A stretch of DNA of 30,454 nt from a bacterium (GTDB lineage: Bacteria; RBG-13-66-14), in contig JAPLSK010000173.1 in assembly GCA_026398675.1 (NCBI GenBank), positions 1-30,454 of the forward strand, written 5' to 3'. Of the stretch, positions 25,001 to 30,454 are shown one piece after another. The notes below the pieces were generated by a model, which was not told where the DNA came from, ran no database searches, and saw only the letters and a program-made list of their open reading frames with translations. The stretch's first letter is position 1; every line of letters begins with the position of its first letter. Both the position numbers and the translations under genes were made by a program.

Positions 25001-25533
25001 TAGTCCACGGAGTGGCGGTTCCAGGATCCGCCGTGTCCGTCCTCGTTTTCCCACCAGACGACGGCTCCGGCGCCGATCAAAACCAGCACGATGTCCAGGT
25101 CGTCGTCGTTATCGAGGTCGGCCAGCCACACGTAATGGGGATCGTTTCCGGTCCCGCCGTCACCGATGTAGTGCGATGCCCAGGCGAGGCCGTCCCCGCT
25201 CGTGTTCTCCCACCAGGTCAACCCGGAATTGCCGTACGCAGCGCTGGCCACGTCTGCGTCCCCGTCCCCGTCTATGTCGCCGACGTGGAGGCTTTTCACC
25301 TCGGTCACATCGGTGCCGATGATGTTGCACATGGGATTCACGGTGCTGACCAGCTTCAGTGTAAGCTGGCCGGCCACGCCGGAGTAGTTGGTGTTCGTCT
25401 CGTCGAAAAATTTATTTCCCCATTCGCCGACCGGCCCCTCTTCACCGTCTCCGCCGTTCCAGTTGGTCTGGGTGGAGATGGTGGCCAGGACCGCCGAAGC
25501 ACCCACGAAAAGAATGAATAGCGTTTTTCGCAT
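22081..25533 (-). CDS. Giant secreted FG-GAP/VCBS-repeat protein with C-terminal sorting module
   Basis: About 1150 residues. A signal peptide (1-18) is followed by about seven FG-GAP/VCBS repeats over residues 75-400, each with a calcium-binding loop of the DxDGDGDxD kind (DIDGDGDAD, DLDNDDDLD, DLDGDGDLD, DMDDDGDLD, DMDGDGDTD, DLDYDGDYD, and a weaker DVTGNGLLE), most preceded or followed by WWEN/WWNN. They should form a seven-bladed propeller. Beta-rich domains follow, including an Ig-like region near 545-630. The last 85 residues (SYPNPARASV, VYDLAGRRVATL, SGVYLYRL, LVIAR) are a FlgD-like/type-IX-like C-terminal module that may target the protein to the surface. ATG 25533 is chosen because GGAGG lies five bases upstream; the frame could open at TTG 25545. 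It follows the CsgG-like gene by 22 bases. Confidence 0.9.
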   Translation of the reverse strand: MRKTLFILFVGASAVLATISTQTNWNGGDGEEGPVGEWGNKFFDETNTNYSGVAGQLTLKLVSTVNPMCNIIGTDVTEVKSLHVGDIDGDGDADVASAAYGNSGLTWWENTSGDGLAWASHYIGDGGTGNDPHYVWLADLDNDDDLDIVLVLIGAGAVVWWENEDGHGGSWNRHSVDYTMNRPSWVDTADLDGDGDLDIAGAIVSGDEFRVWLNNGDASSWTMYKLIYTMSDLGAPTSIYAADMDDDGDLDLVGCSHWEGDVIWWNNNGGAPNTWPETKITTDFPWAESVSAADMDGDGDTDVVAASAYDSYRQGDGHQVAWWENPGWAEHVVAPDFGPSYYVRTVDLDYDGDYDLLSTACEEEGGGGGDNVVRWFENKTGDGLSWSGHTVEDYFTGAGPCSAIDVTGNGLLETVSAATELGEIAWWQTVKYSNYGELTSSILDKGGDNLDWGAIFWNSSDPDQTTLKVQVRSGDNPGNMGSWSQDITDSYFDLNNIFSDTDRYFQYKVMMVTEDVCATPVLKDISIAYGSDSSPPVIHHTPIRTAPIAIAVQIEATVTDTQGVVGARLYYRATGVADFICVSMTKSGDIYKATIPADCVTERGVEYYLWASDGFNVAMLPSGGADDPYSIQVTYTDEGINPGAPQDSGHTVADYRLFSVPTDYGDDGGAPDFVLEDDLGPYDQKEWRLARYQNDSFVEYTIGDIENFMPGRSYWLIVAAEGVTLDSGAGQSPDTGEPYPITIDPGWNQIANPYAFYVAWSDVLDLDDNSGVSSLLQDPVGYEGSYEYSVGVLESWKGYWVYFDGASPATLYIPPIEYQPESPQAGDSPLISRTNRTAGAPSVLPAPEAEPVWALAASTPARAGVSGGVGLVSGNDSTLTGPARPEASPSAPIDGPTTVYTGEPEWTLELRLDSGGIVDGWNRLGVTRGSTLYWDSLEKREPPYLSGAPNLWFDHDDWPNRRGRYATDWRPTVGEGLEFRISVTPAAGEGEALLSWPGMDDLPVWLDAVLLDTASGAEIDLGEAEDYLVRFTPGEAARELVLFVGGGDWIEDRLPNAPRRTYLQQSYPNPARASVTIAFGLSADGPVELTVYDLAGRRVATLLDGELTAGDRLVSWDCRDSAGRAVPSGVYLYRLVSDEGSLAQRLVIAR

Positions 25534-25555
25534 GCTCACCTCCAATCATCGGCCG

Positions 25556-26194
25556 TCATTCGTTGGGAAGTCCGGGCCACTCGGGAAGGAGGTCTCCCCC
25601 CCCTCCCCCGCCGTCGCCGTTCTCACCTGACATGAGGGCGATGGCGACTCCGCCGCCCACCGCCGCGACCCCGCCCAGCGTCCACCAGAGCCAGTCCGTA
25701 TCGGACGGTTCCTTGATGTCGTTTAGGTAGGTTCGAGAGCCGACATCCTTGGCCAGGTTCGAAAGAGCGGTGCTGGAGGCCGTGGTGCGCTCCGTCGTGC
25801 TGGCGATGACGCTCCCCTCCTCCACGTTGATCATGCGGATGGTGAGGACGTAGTTGCCGCCGGAGCTGGTGACCGAGCCAACGATGACCCTCTCGGCGGC
25901 CAGCACCCGCCCGATCTCGACGGCGCACTCGACGTCGGTGCAGGTCAGCACCATCGCCTGCTCCTCCATGATCTGCGCCATGTACTCCCGCTCGAGGACC
26001 CAGAACCGCCCCTGGCGGATGAGCTCGGTGGTGAGGTACTGGGTGGCTATGCTGGCGTCGGTCTCGCTGACGCCCTGGGCCACGAGGGGGATGATGGCCA
26101 GGCGCGGTTTGACGGATTCAACCGTCGCCGTGACCTGCGCGGTGACTAAAGTCGCGGTGAGGAGGATTAAAAACAACGCGCTCAAGTGTTTCAT
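25556..26194 (-). CDS. CsgG-like exported protein with C-terminal membrane segment
   Basis: A 212-residue protein. A signal peptide (about 1-19, ending VTA-Q) precedes a CsgG/FlgO-like domain: LAIIPL, the long helix SIATQYLTTELIRQG, FWVLEREYMAQIMEEQ, AAERVIVGSVTSSGGNYVLTIRMINVEEG. There is no lipobox cysteine. Two cysteines lie in TCTDVECAVEIG. A hydrophobic stretch WLWWTLGGVAAVGGGVAIAL near residues 168-187 may anchor the C terminus and is followed by a run of six glycines. The start ATG is preceded by AAAGGAGTGAC, an excellent ribosome site. It forms an operon with the downstream FG-GAP protein, which suggests a link with export or surface display of that protein. It is related in fold to the protein at 1654-2511. 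Confidence 0.78.
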   Translation of the reverse strand: MKHLSALFLILLTATLVTAQVTATVESVKPRLAIIPLVAQGVSETDASIATQYLTTELIRQGRFWVLEREYMAQIMEEQAMVLTCTDVECAVEIGRVLAAERVIVGSVTSSGGNYVLTIRMINVEEGSVIASTTERTTASSTALSNLAKDVGSRTYLNDIKEPSDTDWLWWTLGGVAAVGGGVAIALMSGENGDGGGGGGDLLPEWPGLPNE

Positions 26195-26227
26195 GTCACT
26201 CCTTTCGCATGCTACTCCATTACCGTA

Positions 26228-26256
26228 AACCTAAATGTATTCCCCTTTCCAGTCAA
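26228..26256 (-). promoter_or_regulatory. Putative promoter of the CsgG-like / FG-GAP operon
   Basis: On the minus strand TTGACT, a 17-base spacer and TAGGTT. The -35 is near-consensus and the -10 is weak. It stands about 34 bases before the start codon. Confidence 0.4.
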
Positions 26257-26261
26257 GGGGA

Positions 26262-26290
26262 AAAAATAAACGGCCCGTTGCGGGCCGTTT
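26262..26290 (-). terminator. Rho-independent terminator of the IscU-type gene
   Basis: CGGCCCG (26271-26277) pairs with CGGGCCG (26281-26287), extended by flanking AAA/TTT. On the minus strand it is followed by TTTATTTTTT. It lies 25 bases past the stop at 26315. Confidence 0.85.
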
Positions 26291-26314
26291 TGGCGCAATG
26301 GAACCCTCCGACTA

Positions 26315-26770
26315 CTATCCCAACCCGTCCTCCCCGTGGTCCTCGTGGCCGCAGGAGTCGCCCAGGTCCATCTTCTCCAGGTCGGGGCAGGTGCCGTCCT
26401 TCCGGCAGCGGTAGTGGGCGATGGCCGCGCGCAGGGCGTCCGTGGCCAGGTTGGAGCAGTGCAGCTTGAGCTTGGGCAGGCCGCCCAGCGCCTCCGAGAC
26501 GTCGTTCCGGGTGAGCTTTTCCGCCTCGTCAATCGTCAGGCCGATGACCATCTCGGTGGTGATGGAACTGGTGGCGATGGCGGCGCCGCACCCGAAGGTC
26601 TTGAACTTGCAGTCCACGATGCGCCCTAGGGCGTCCACCTTGATGTACATCTCCATGATGTCGCCGCAGGGGGGGTTGCCCACGCGGCCGATGCCGTCGG
26701 CGTCGGGAATCTCGCCCACGTTGCGCGGGTGCCGGAAGTGGTCTATGACCTTTTCGGTGTAGGATTCCAT
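26315..26770 (-). CDS. IscU/NifU-type iron-sulfur cluster scaffold
   Basis: A 151-residue protein on which [2Fe-2S]/[4Fe-4S] clusters are assembled before transfer to client proteins. All conserved positions are present: Cys35 in NPPCGD with Asp37, Cys61 in FGCGAA, and His104-Cys105 in LHCSNLA. Start ATG 26770 has GGAGA just upstream; an in-frame ATG at 26794 is less likely. Compared with E. coli IscU (about 128 residues) it carries a C-terminal extension with extra cysteines and histidines (CRKDGTC, SCGHEDHGED). No cysteine desulfurase, ferredoxin or HscA/B gene is next to it, which is unusual for an Isc-type scaffold. It follows the glutamine synthetase gene in the same direction after 177 bases. 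Confidence 0.92.
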   Translation of the reverse strand: MESYTEKVIDHFRHPRNVGEIPDADGIGRVGNPPCGDIMEMYIKVDALGRIVDCKFKTFGCGAAIATSSITTEMVIGLTIDEAEKLTRNDVSEALGGLPKLKLHCSNLATDALRAAIAHYRCRKDGTCPDLEKMDLGDSCGHEDHGEDGLG

Positions 26771-26947
26771 GTTCTCTCCCGCGAAAGCATCCAACCTCAG
26801 TATGCCATCTTTTTCTTCAGACTTACAATCCGAGAGCGTATTTATCGTCTAATCCGCATTTCACCGATGCGCGCAGGTCGGGATAACCGGGAAGGCGCCG
26901 CGGTAAAGGCCGCAGCAGGCGTCGTAAATCGGCTCCACGCGCGCCCC

Positions 26948-28282
26948 CTACAGGCGCGGCAGGGAGTGTTGGATTTCGTATCCGGTGACGACCTGGCGGT
27001 AGGAATCCCACTCGATGGTCTTGTTCTCGATGAATTTCTGGTAGACGTGATCCCCCAGGGTCTCCCGCATGAGGTCGCTCTTCTTGAATACGTGGAGGGC
27101 TTCGGAAAGGCTTTCCGGGAGCTCCTGGATCTCCCTGGAGCGCATGCCCTCGTCGTAGATGTTTTCCTCGGTGGGTTCGGTCAGCTCGTAGGAATCGTGC
27201 ACCCCCTTCATCCCCATGGCCAGCATTACCGAGAAGGCCAGATAGGGGTTGCAGGCGGGGTCGGGGCTCCGCAGCTCGATTCTCGCCGACTGCGGGGTCT
27301 TGTAGTGGGGGATCCGGACCAGGGCCGACCGGTTCCGGTGCCCCCAGACGATGTAGCACGGCGCTTAGTAGCCGGGGACGAGCCTCTTGTACGAGTTGAC
27401 CCACTGGTTCAGGACCAGGGTGGCCTCCCGGATGTGCGCCAGAATCCCCGCGGTGTATTTTAGGGCGAAATCGGAGAGTTTCAGCCCCGGCAGCGGCGAG
27501 GAGCCCCCGTCCCCGACGAAGAGGTTCTTCCCGTCCCGGTAGAGGGATTGGTGGACGTGCATCCCGCTGCCGTTTTCCCGGAATACCGGCTTGGGCATGA
27601 AGGTGGCGTGAATGCCGTTCATCCTCGCCACCTCCTTGATCAGAAGCTTGACCAGCATGACCTGATCGGCCATGACGAGGGCGTCCGTGTAGCGGAGGTC
27701 CACCTCGTACTGGCTGGGGCCTACCTCGTGGTGGTTCAGCTCGCCCCGGATGCCGAGACCCTCGTCGCCCAGCATGGCCAAGGTCTTGTCGCAGACGAAC
27801 GCGGTCTTGGATATCAGGCTCGCGTCGAAGTAACCGCCGTGGTCCAGCGGCTCGGGGTCCAGCTCGCCCTTGACGTAGAAGAACTCCAGCTCCGGTCCGA
27901 CGAGGAAGGTCATGCCCTCGGCTTTAATCTTCTCCAGGTTCGTTTTGAGAACGAAGCGGGGGTCGCCGGGGTAGGGGGAGCCCTCGGGCGTGAAGAGGTC
28001 GCAGAACACCAGGGCGTACCGGAGCTGCCGGTTGCCGAACTCGTCCGGGAGGACCCTGAAGGTGTCCAGGTCGGGGACCGCCACCAGGTCCGACTCGTTG
28101 ATGCGTGCGAAGCCCTCGATGGAGGAGCCGTCCACGCCGAGACCTTCGCTCGCGGCCTTGTCCAGCTCCGAGGGCAGGATGTTGAATCCCTTGAGGTCGC
28201 CGATGATGTCGGTGAAGCAGACCCGGATGAGCTGGACGCCGGATTTCTCGATGAGTTTTTTGATGTCCTGGAGTGTTTTCAT
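26948..28282 (-). pseudogene. glnA: Type I glutamine synthetase, interrupted by an in-frame TAA
   Basis: The reading frame has 444 positions before the final TAG, the normal length of a GSI-alpha enzyme, which makes glutamine from glutamate, ammonia and ATP. All active-site blocks are present: GVDGSSIEGF, GPELEFF, GELNHHEVGPSQYEVD, GSGMHVHQS, NSYKRLVPGY and then, after the stop, APCYIVWGHRNRSALVRIP and RSPDPACNPYLAF. Codon 306 is TAA (27365-27367) where every GSI has Glu in VPGYEAP. This is the flap glutamate, Glu327 in Salmonella and Glu304 in Bacillus. GAA to TAA needs one base change. No frameshift or other damage is visible, and 138 sense codons follow in frame. The start ATG 28282 follows AGAGG. 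Sequencing error, very recent inactivation or readthrough are the options. Confidence 0.88.
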
Positions 28283-28336
28283 GGAATTTGCCTCTGGTTT
28301 TTTTTACTGCGACGGCGCAGCTTTAAGCAAGGTCGG

Positions 28337-28365
28337 ATTTTGGCTTACAAGGCGGACCAAGTCAA
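28337..28365 (-). promoter_or_regulatory. Putative promoter of the glutamine synthetase gene
   Basis: On the minus strand TTGACT (28360-28365), a 17-base spacer and CAAAAT (28337-28342). It lies about 55 bases upstream of the start codon, and a run of eight T/A bases sits in the leader (28297-28306). Confidence 0.4.
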
Positions 28366-28420
28366 GCGGGGAAGGTGCCGTTTTGCGGTTCGGACCGCGG
28401 GCTTTCCCGGGCGGGCCCCG

Positions 28421-28449
28421 TTGACAACGCGCCCTTTAACCGATACTAT
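28421..28449 (+). promoter_or_regulatory. Sigma-70 promoter of asnA
   Basis: TTGACA (28421-28426) is a perfect -35 box, followed by a 17-base spacer and TACTAT (28444-28449). Transcription would begin near 28456, about 38 bases before the ATG. It is back-to-back with the putative glutamine synthetase promoter, about 55 bases apart. Confidence 0.8.
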
Positions 28450-28493
28450 TCACCCGCTTCCAGACGTCCATAACACCACAAGGAGAACCGACG

Positions 28494-29621
28494 ATGGCCG
28501 ACAAGAAGGCGGATCTGGCGGGACCGGGCATTAGCACCTACGAAGAGGTGGAGAAGATTCTCCCCACAGACTACAAGCCGCTCCTGCCGCCCAAGGAGAG
28601 GATGAAGGCCCTTTTCGCGATAAAGAGCTACATCGAACAGAACCTCTGCAAAGAGCTGAACCTCTTCATGTCGCAGGTCCCCTTGATCGTGGACCGCGAG
28701 AGCGGCGTGAACGATTACCTGGACCGCGACGGCTCCCGCACGCCCATCGAGTTCAACTGCGGCCTCGGCCTCAAAACCCCCATCCGCGCCCAGGTGGTGC
28801 AGGCCGCCACAAAGTGGAAGCGGATGGCGCTCAAGGAGTTCGACTGCAAGGTCGGCGAGGGACTCTGCACCGACATGAAGGCCGTGCGCAAGGACTACTT
28901 CCTCGACCACGACCACAGCTCATACGTGGACCAGTGGGACTGGGAGAAGGTCATCACCGCCAAGGACCGCAACCTGGATTACCTGAAGGACACGGTGCGC
29001 AAGCTCTGGAAGGTCATCCTCGGCGCCGGCAGGATGGCCCAGGAGATGTACCCGGAGCTCAAGGATAAAAAATACCCCGACTTACCCGAGGAGCTCACCT
29101 TCCTCCACGCCGAGGAGATTCGGGACATGTATCCCGACCTGCCGCGCAAGCAGCGGGAGACGAAAATCATCCAGAAGTACCCCGCCGTCTTCATCATCGG
29201 CATCGGCTGGGTGTTGAAGGACGGGTACCCCCACGAGATGCGCGCCGCCGACTACGACGACTGGGTCACCGAGACAGTCTCCGCCGACGGCAAGCCCATG
29301 CACGGCCTCAACGGCGACATCCTGGTCTGGAACCCGGTCACCAAGCGCCGCCACGAGCTCACCTCCATGGGCATCCGCGTCACCAAGGACACCCTCAAGC
29401 AGCAGCTCAAGATCACCGGCCAGGAGGATTTCCTCAACCTGCCGTACCACAAGGCGATCATCAACGACCAGATTCCGTTGAGCATCGGCGGAGGCATCGG
29501 CCAGTCGCGCACCTACATGTACCTCTTGCGCGCGGCGCACCTGGGCGAGGTCAGCGTCACCGTCTGGCCCAAGCAGTTGAAGGACATCTGCGCCCCGCGC
29601 AACATCCACGTGCTGGAATAG
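28494..29621 (+). CDS. asnA: Aspartate-ammonia ligase (asparagine synthetase A)
   Basis: A 375-residue enzyme that makes asparagine from aspartate, ATP and free ammonia, in the cytoplasm. It is structurally related to class II aminoacyl-tRNA synthetases. Family blocks are IEQNLCKELNLFMSQVPLIV, FNCGLGLKTPIRAQVVQAATKWKRMAL (first half given here as GLGLKTPIRAQ), DHSSYVDQWDWEKVI, LNGDILVWNPVTKRRHELTSMGIRV, and near the end IGGGIGQSR, where the class II motif 3 arginine sits. It is longer than the E. coli enzyme (330). The ATG follows CAAGGAG with 8-base spacing. It has its own promoter and terminator and is divergent from glutamine synthetase, so two ammonia-fixing enzymes share one intergenic region. 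Confidence 0.95.
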   Translation: MADKKADLAGPGISTYEEVEKILPTDYKPLLPPKERMKALFAIKSYIEQNLCKELNLFMSQVPLIVDRESGVNDYLDRDGSRTPIEFNCGLGLKTPIRAQVVQAATKWKRMALKEFDCKVGEGLCTDMKAVRKDYFLDHDHSSYVDQWDWEKVITAKDRNLDYLKDTVRKLWKVILGAGRMAQEMYPELKDKKYPDLPEELTFLHAEEIRDMYPDLPRKQRETKIIQKYPAVFIIGIGWVLKDGYPHEMRAADYDDWVTETVSADGKPMHGLNGDILVWNPVTKRRHELTSMGIRVTKDTLKQQLKITGQEDFLNLPYHKAIINDQIPLSIGGGIGQSRTYMYLLRAAHLGEVSVTVWPKQLKDICAPRNIHVLE

Positions 29622-29642
29622 CGATTTCCCCCCGTCCAGTAG

Positions 29643-29670
29643 AAAGACCGCCTTCCGGGCGGTCTTTTTT
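29643..29670 (+). terminator. Rho-independent terminator of asnA
   Basis: A perfect 10-bp stem AAAGACCGCC/GGCGGTCTTT with loop TTCCG ends in a T-run to 29670. The A residues on the left make it potentially active for the convergent minus-strand gene as well. Confidence 0.92.
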
Positions 29671-29691
29671 AGAACAATAGAGGCGGGGGTA

Positions 29692-30402
29692 TTACTCGAA
29701 TTCAGCTTTTATTTGGCCCCATGACATTTCCCGCACGGCGGAGTGGGCGGCCAGGTAGCAGGCGGCGTTGGCCATAATTAGATAGCCATCCCCGGTCCAG
29801 CCCTGGGGATTATTACACACGTAATCCAAACCGACGACGGTGTTGCCTGCGTTTATGGCGATGCCGGGATAGAGGGGGAAATCGGCGATTTCACGGGCCC
29901 CGGGCCGGAGCTCAAGCGGGAAATGGCAATACACATCGCTTAAATGGGACACCCCCTCAAAAATCGGGTGCCCGGGCTCGATAATGTGCAAATCCTGGTA
30001 ATCGTAGATTATATATTCATCGGGTATATGTCCGTACGGCGCGTACTCATCCTCCAGCCAGCGACCGCCGATGCCATAACCTGCGGGGTCATAAAAGAGC
30101 ATATCAAAGATACATACCACACAGCCGCCGCCGTCCACATAGTCGGCCAGGTTGTCACCGAACTCATCCGGTTCCTCTGTATATGTCCCTCCAACGAAGA
30201 GCGTATCGAAGTTGCGCATAAACTCAAGAGACGGCGTGAAATCCTTGATATCAATAAAGTAAACATCATCGAAGCGCGGGTCGTTTCTCACGTACTCAAC
30301 CACTTCCGACCAGTATTGGTAATAGTTCCCAACCATGAACGCCGCGTCCAGGCCGGCGAGAGCGACCAGCGGCAGCACGAGCATCAAAATGACGGTTTTC
30401 AT
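29692..30402 (-). CDS. Secreted protein of unknown function, possibly with a GATase-like fold
   Basis: A 236-residue protein with a clean signal peptide (MKTVILMLVLPLVALAG, cleavage near residue 17). The mature part alternates strands and helices: AAFMVGNYYQYW, DDVYFIDIKDF, FDTLFVGGTY, LADYVDGGGCVVCIFDM, HPIFEGVSHL, TVVGLDYV, GDGYLIMANAACYLAAH. The order, with a GGG turn before a hydrophobic strand and HPIFEGV, recalls ThuA/glutamine-amidotransferase-like domains in secreted proteins. No catalytic Cys-His pair can be assigned, so no activity is claimed. The start ATG is preceded by GGGAGAGG. GC content is lower than in the neighbouring asnA. No sorting module is present at its C terminus. Confidence 0.7.
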   Translation of the reverse strand: MKTVILMLVLPLVALAGLDAAFMVGNYYQYWSEVVEYVRNDPRFDDVYFIDIKDFTPSLEFMRNFDTLFVGGTYTEEPDEFGDNLADYVDGGGCVVCIFDMLFYDPAGYGIGGRWLEDEYAPYGHIPDEYIIYDYQDLHIIEPGHPIFEGVSHLSDVYCHFPLELRPGAREIADFPLYPGIAINAGNTVVGLDYVCNNPQGWTGDGYLIMANAACYLAAHSAVREMSWGQIKAEFE

Positions 30403-30417
30403 GACCTCTCCCTTTCA

Positions 30418-30454
30418 CTAAAGCACCCAGCGCGGGACGGTCAGGATGTCCTCC
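30418..30454 (-). CDS. Tail of an upstream gene, cut by the window edge
   Basis: On the minus strand a frame enters from the window edge and reads EDILTVPRWVL before TAG (30418-30420), with a second in-frame stop (TGA) immediately after. The stop stands 15 bases before the next start codon, the spacing expected of an operon partner. Only about 12 codons are visible, so no function can be given. Confidence 0.35.
   Translation of the reverse strand, partial: EDILTVPRWVL

Noticed and set aside
24367..25521. 384-codon plus-strand frame inside the FG-GAP gene
   Set aside because: It arises from the repeated GTC/GAC codons of the calcium-binding repeats read backwards; it is not protein-like.
24900..25540. 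Tandem DNA repeats or CRISPR-like array in the FG-GAP gene
   Set aside because: The periodic GTCGTC/GTCCCCGTC motifs encode the DxDGDGD loops of propeller blades. Spacing is irregular and there are no conserved spacers.

Overview
The window is about 30 kb of mostly GC-rich DNA from what is probably an uncultivated, double-membraned (Gram-negative type) bacterium. The clues are an outer-membrane beta-barrel protein of the PorV/TraF-like kind, CsgG-like periplasmic proteins, and large secreted proteins ending in FlgD-like / type-IX-like C-terminal modules. Such proteins are typical of FCB-group and neighbouring candidate phyla; Coatesbacteria- or Eisenbacteria-like lineages would fit, but the sequence alone does not settle this. 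The standard genetic code, Shine-Dalgarno sites, extended -10 promoters (TGnTATAAT) and Rho-independent terminators are all visible.

Layout. (1) 1-1174: the 3' part of a divergent [FeFe]-hydrogenase-like protein that lacks one H-cluster cysteine. (2) 1175-1653: a gene-free stretch packed with palindromic repeats. (3) 1654-2511: a CsgG-like secreted protein. (4) 2627-7860: a co-directional run with glutamate formimidoyltransferase, imidazolonepropionase (hutI), formimidoyl-THF cyclodeaminase, a histidine phosphatase, an MFS transporter and a small membrane protein. The first three form the lower part of histidine degradation and pass the formimino carbon to tetrahydrofolate. (5) 7938-8318: ssrA (tmRNA) with its own promoter and terminator, followed by an AT-rich, probably transferred trypsin-like protease gene in the opposite direction. 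(6) 9426-16667 on the minus strand: an outer-membrane protein, a sigma-54 response regulator, a lone receiver protein and a very large cyclase/ATPase/TPR signalling protein. (7) 16678-19130, minus strand: an SGNH-hydrolase-like protein and an MBOAT acyltransferase (AlgI type), which sit directly upstream of the cyclase gene with gaps of 8 and 10 bases. (8) 19277-21549: a secreted M28 peptidase with an inserted Asp-box propeller, broken by a frame change and apparent deletion. (9) 21713-21982: a small RRM RNA-binding protein behind a structured leader. (10) 22081-26194, minus: a CsgG-like gene followed by a giant FG-GAP repeat protein. (11) 26315-28282, minus: an IscU-type scaffold and a glutamine synthetase interrupted by one in-frame TAA. 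(12) 28494-29621: aspartate-ammonia ligase (asnA), divergent from the glutamine synthetase. (13) 29692-30454, minus: a secreted protein of unknown function and the tail of another gene.

The strongest points for a second look are these. The glutamine synthetase stop codon falls on the codon for the catalytic flap glutamate (Glu327 in Salmonella numbering), with the rest of the gene intact. The hydrogenase homologue keeps three of the four H-cluster cysteine positions. A class III cyclase/AAA/TPR protein is apparently co-transcribed with an O-acylation pair. The M28 peptidase has an inserted propeller and has lost a metal-ligand region. I see no CRISPR array, integrase, transposase or tRNA. No complete novel defence or mobile system is evident.
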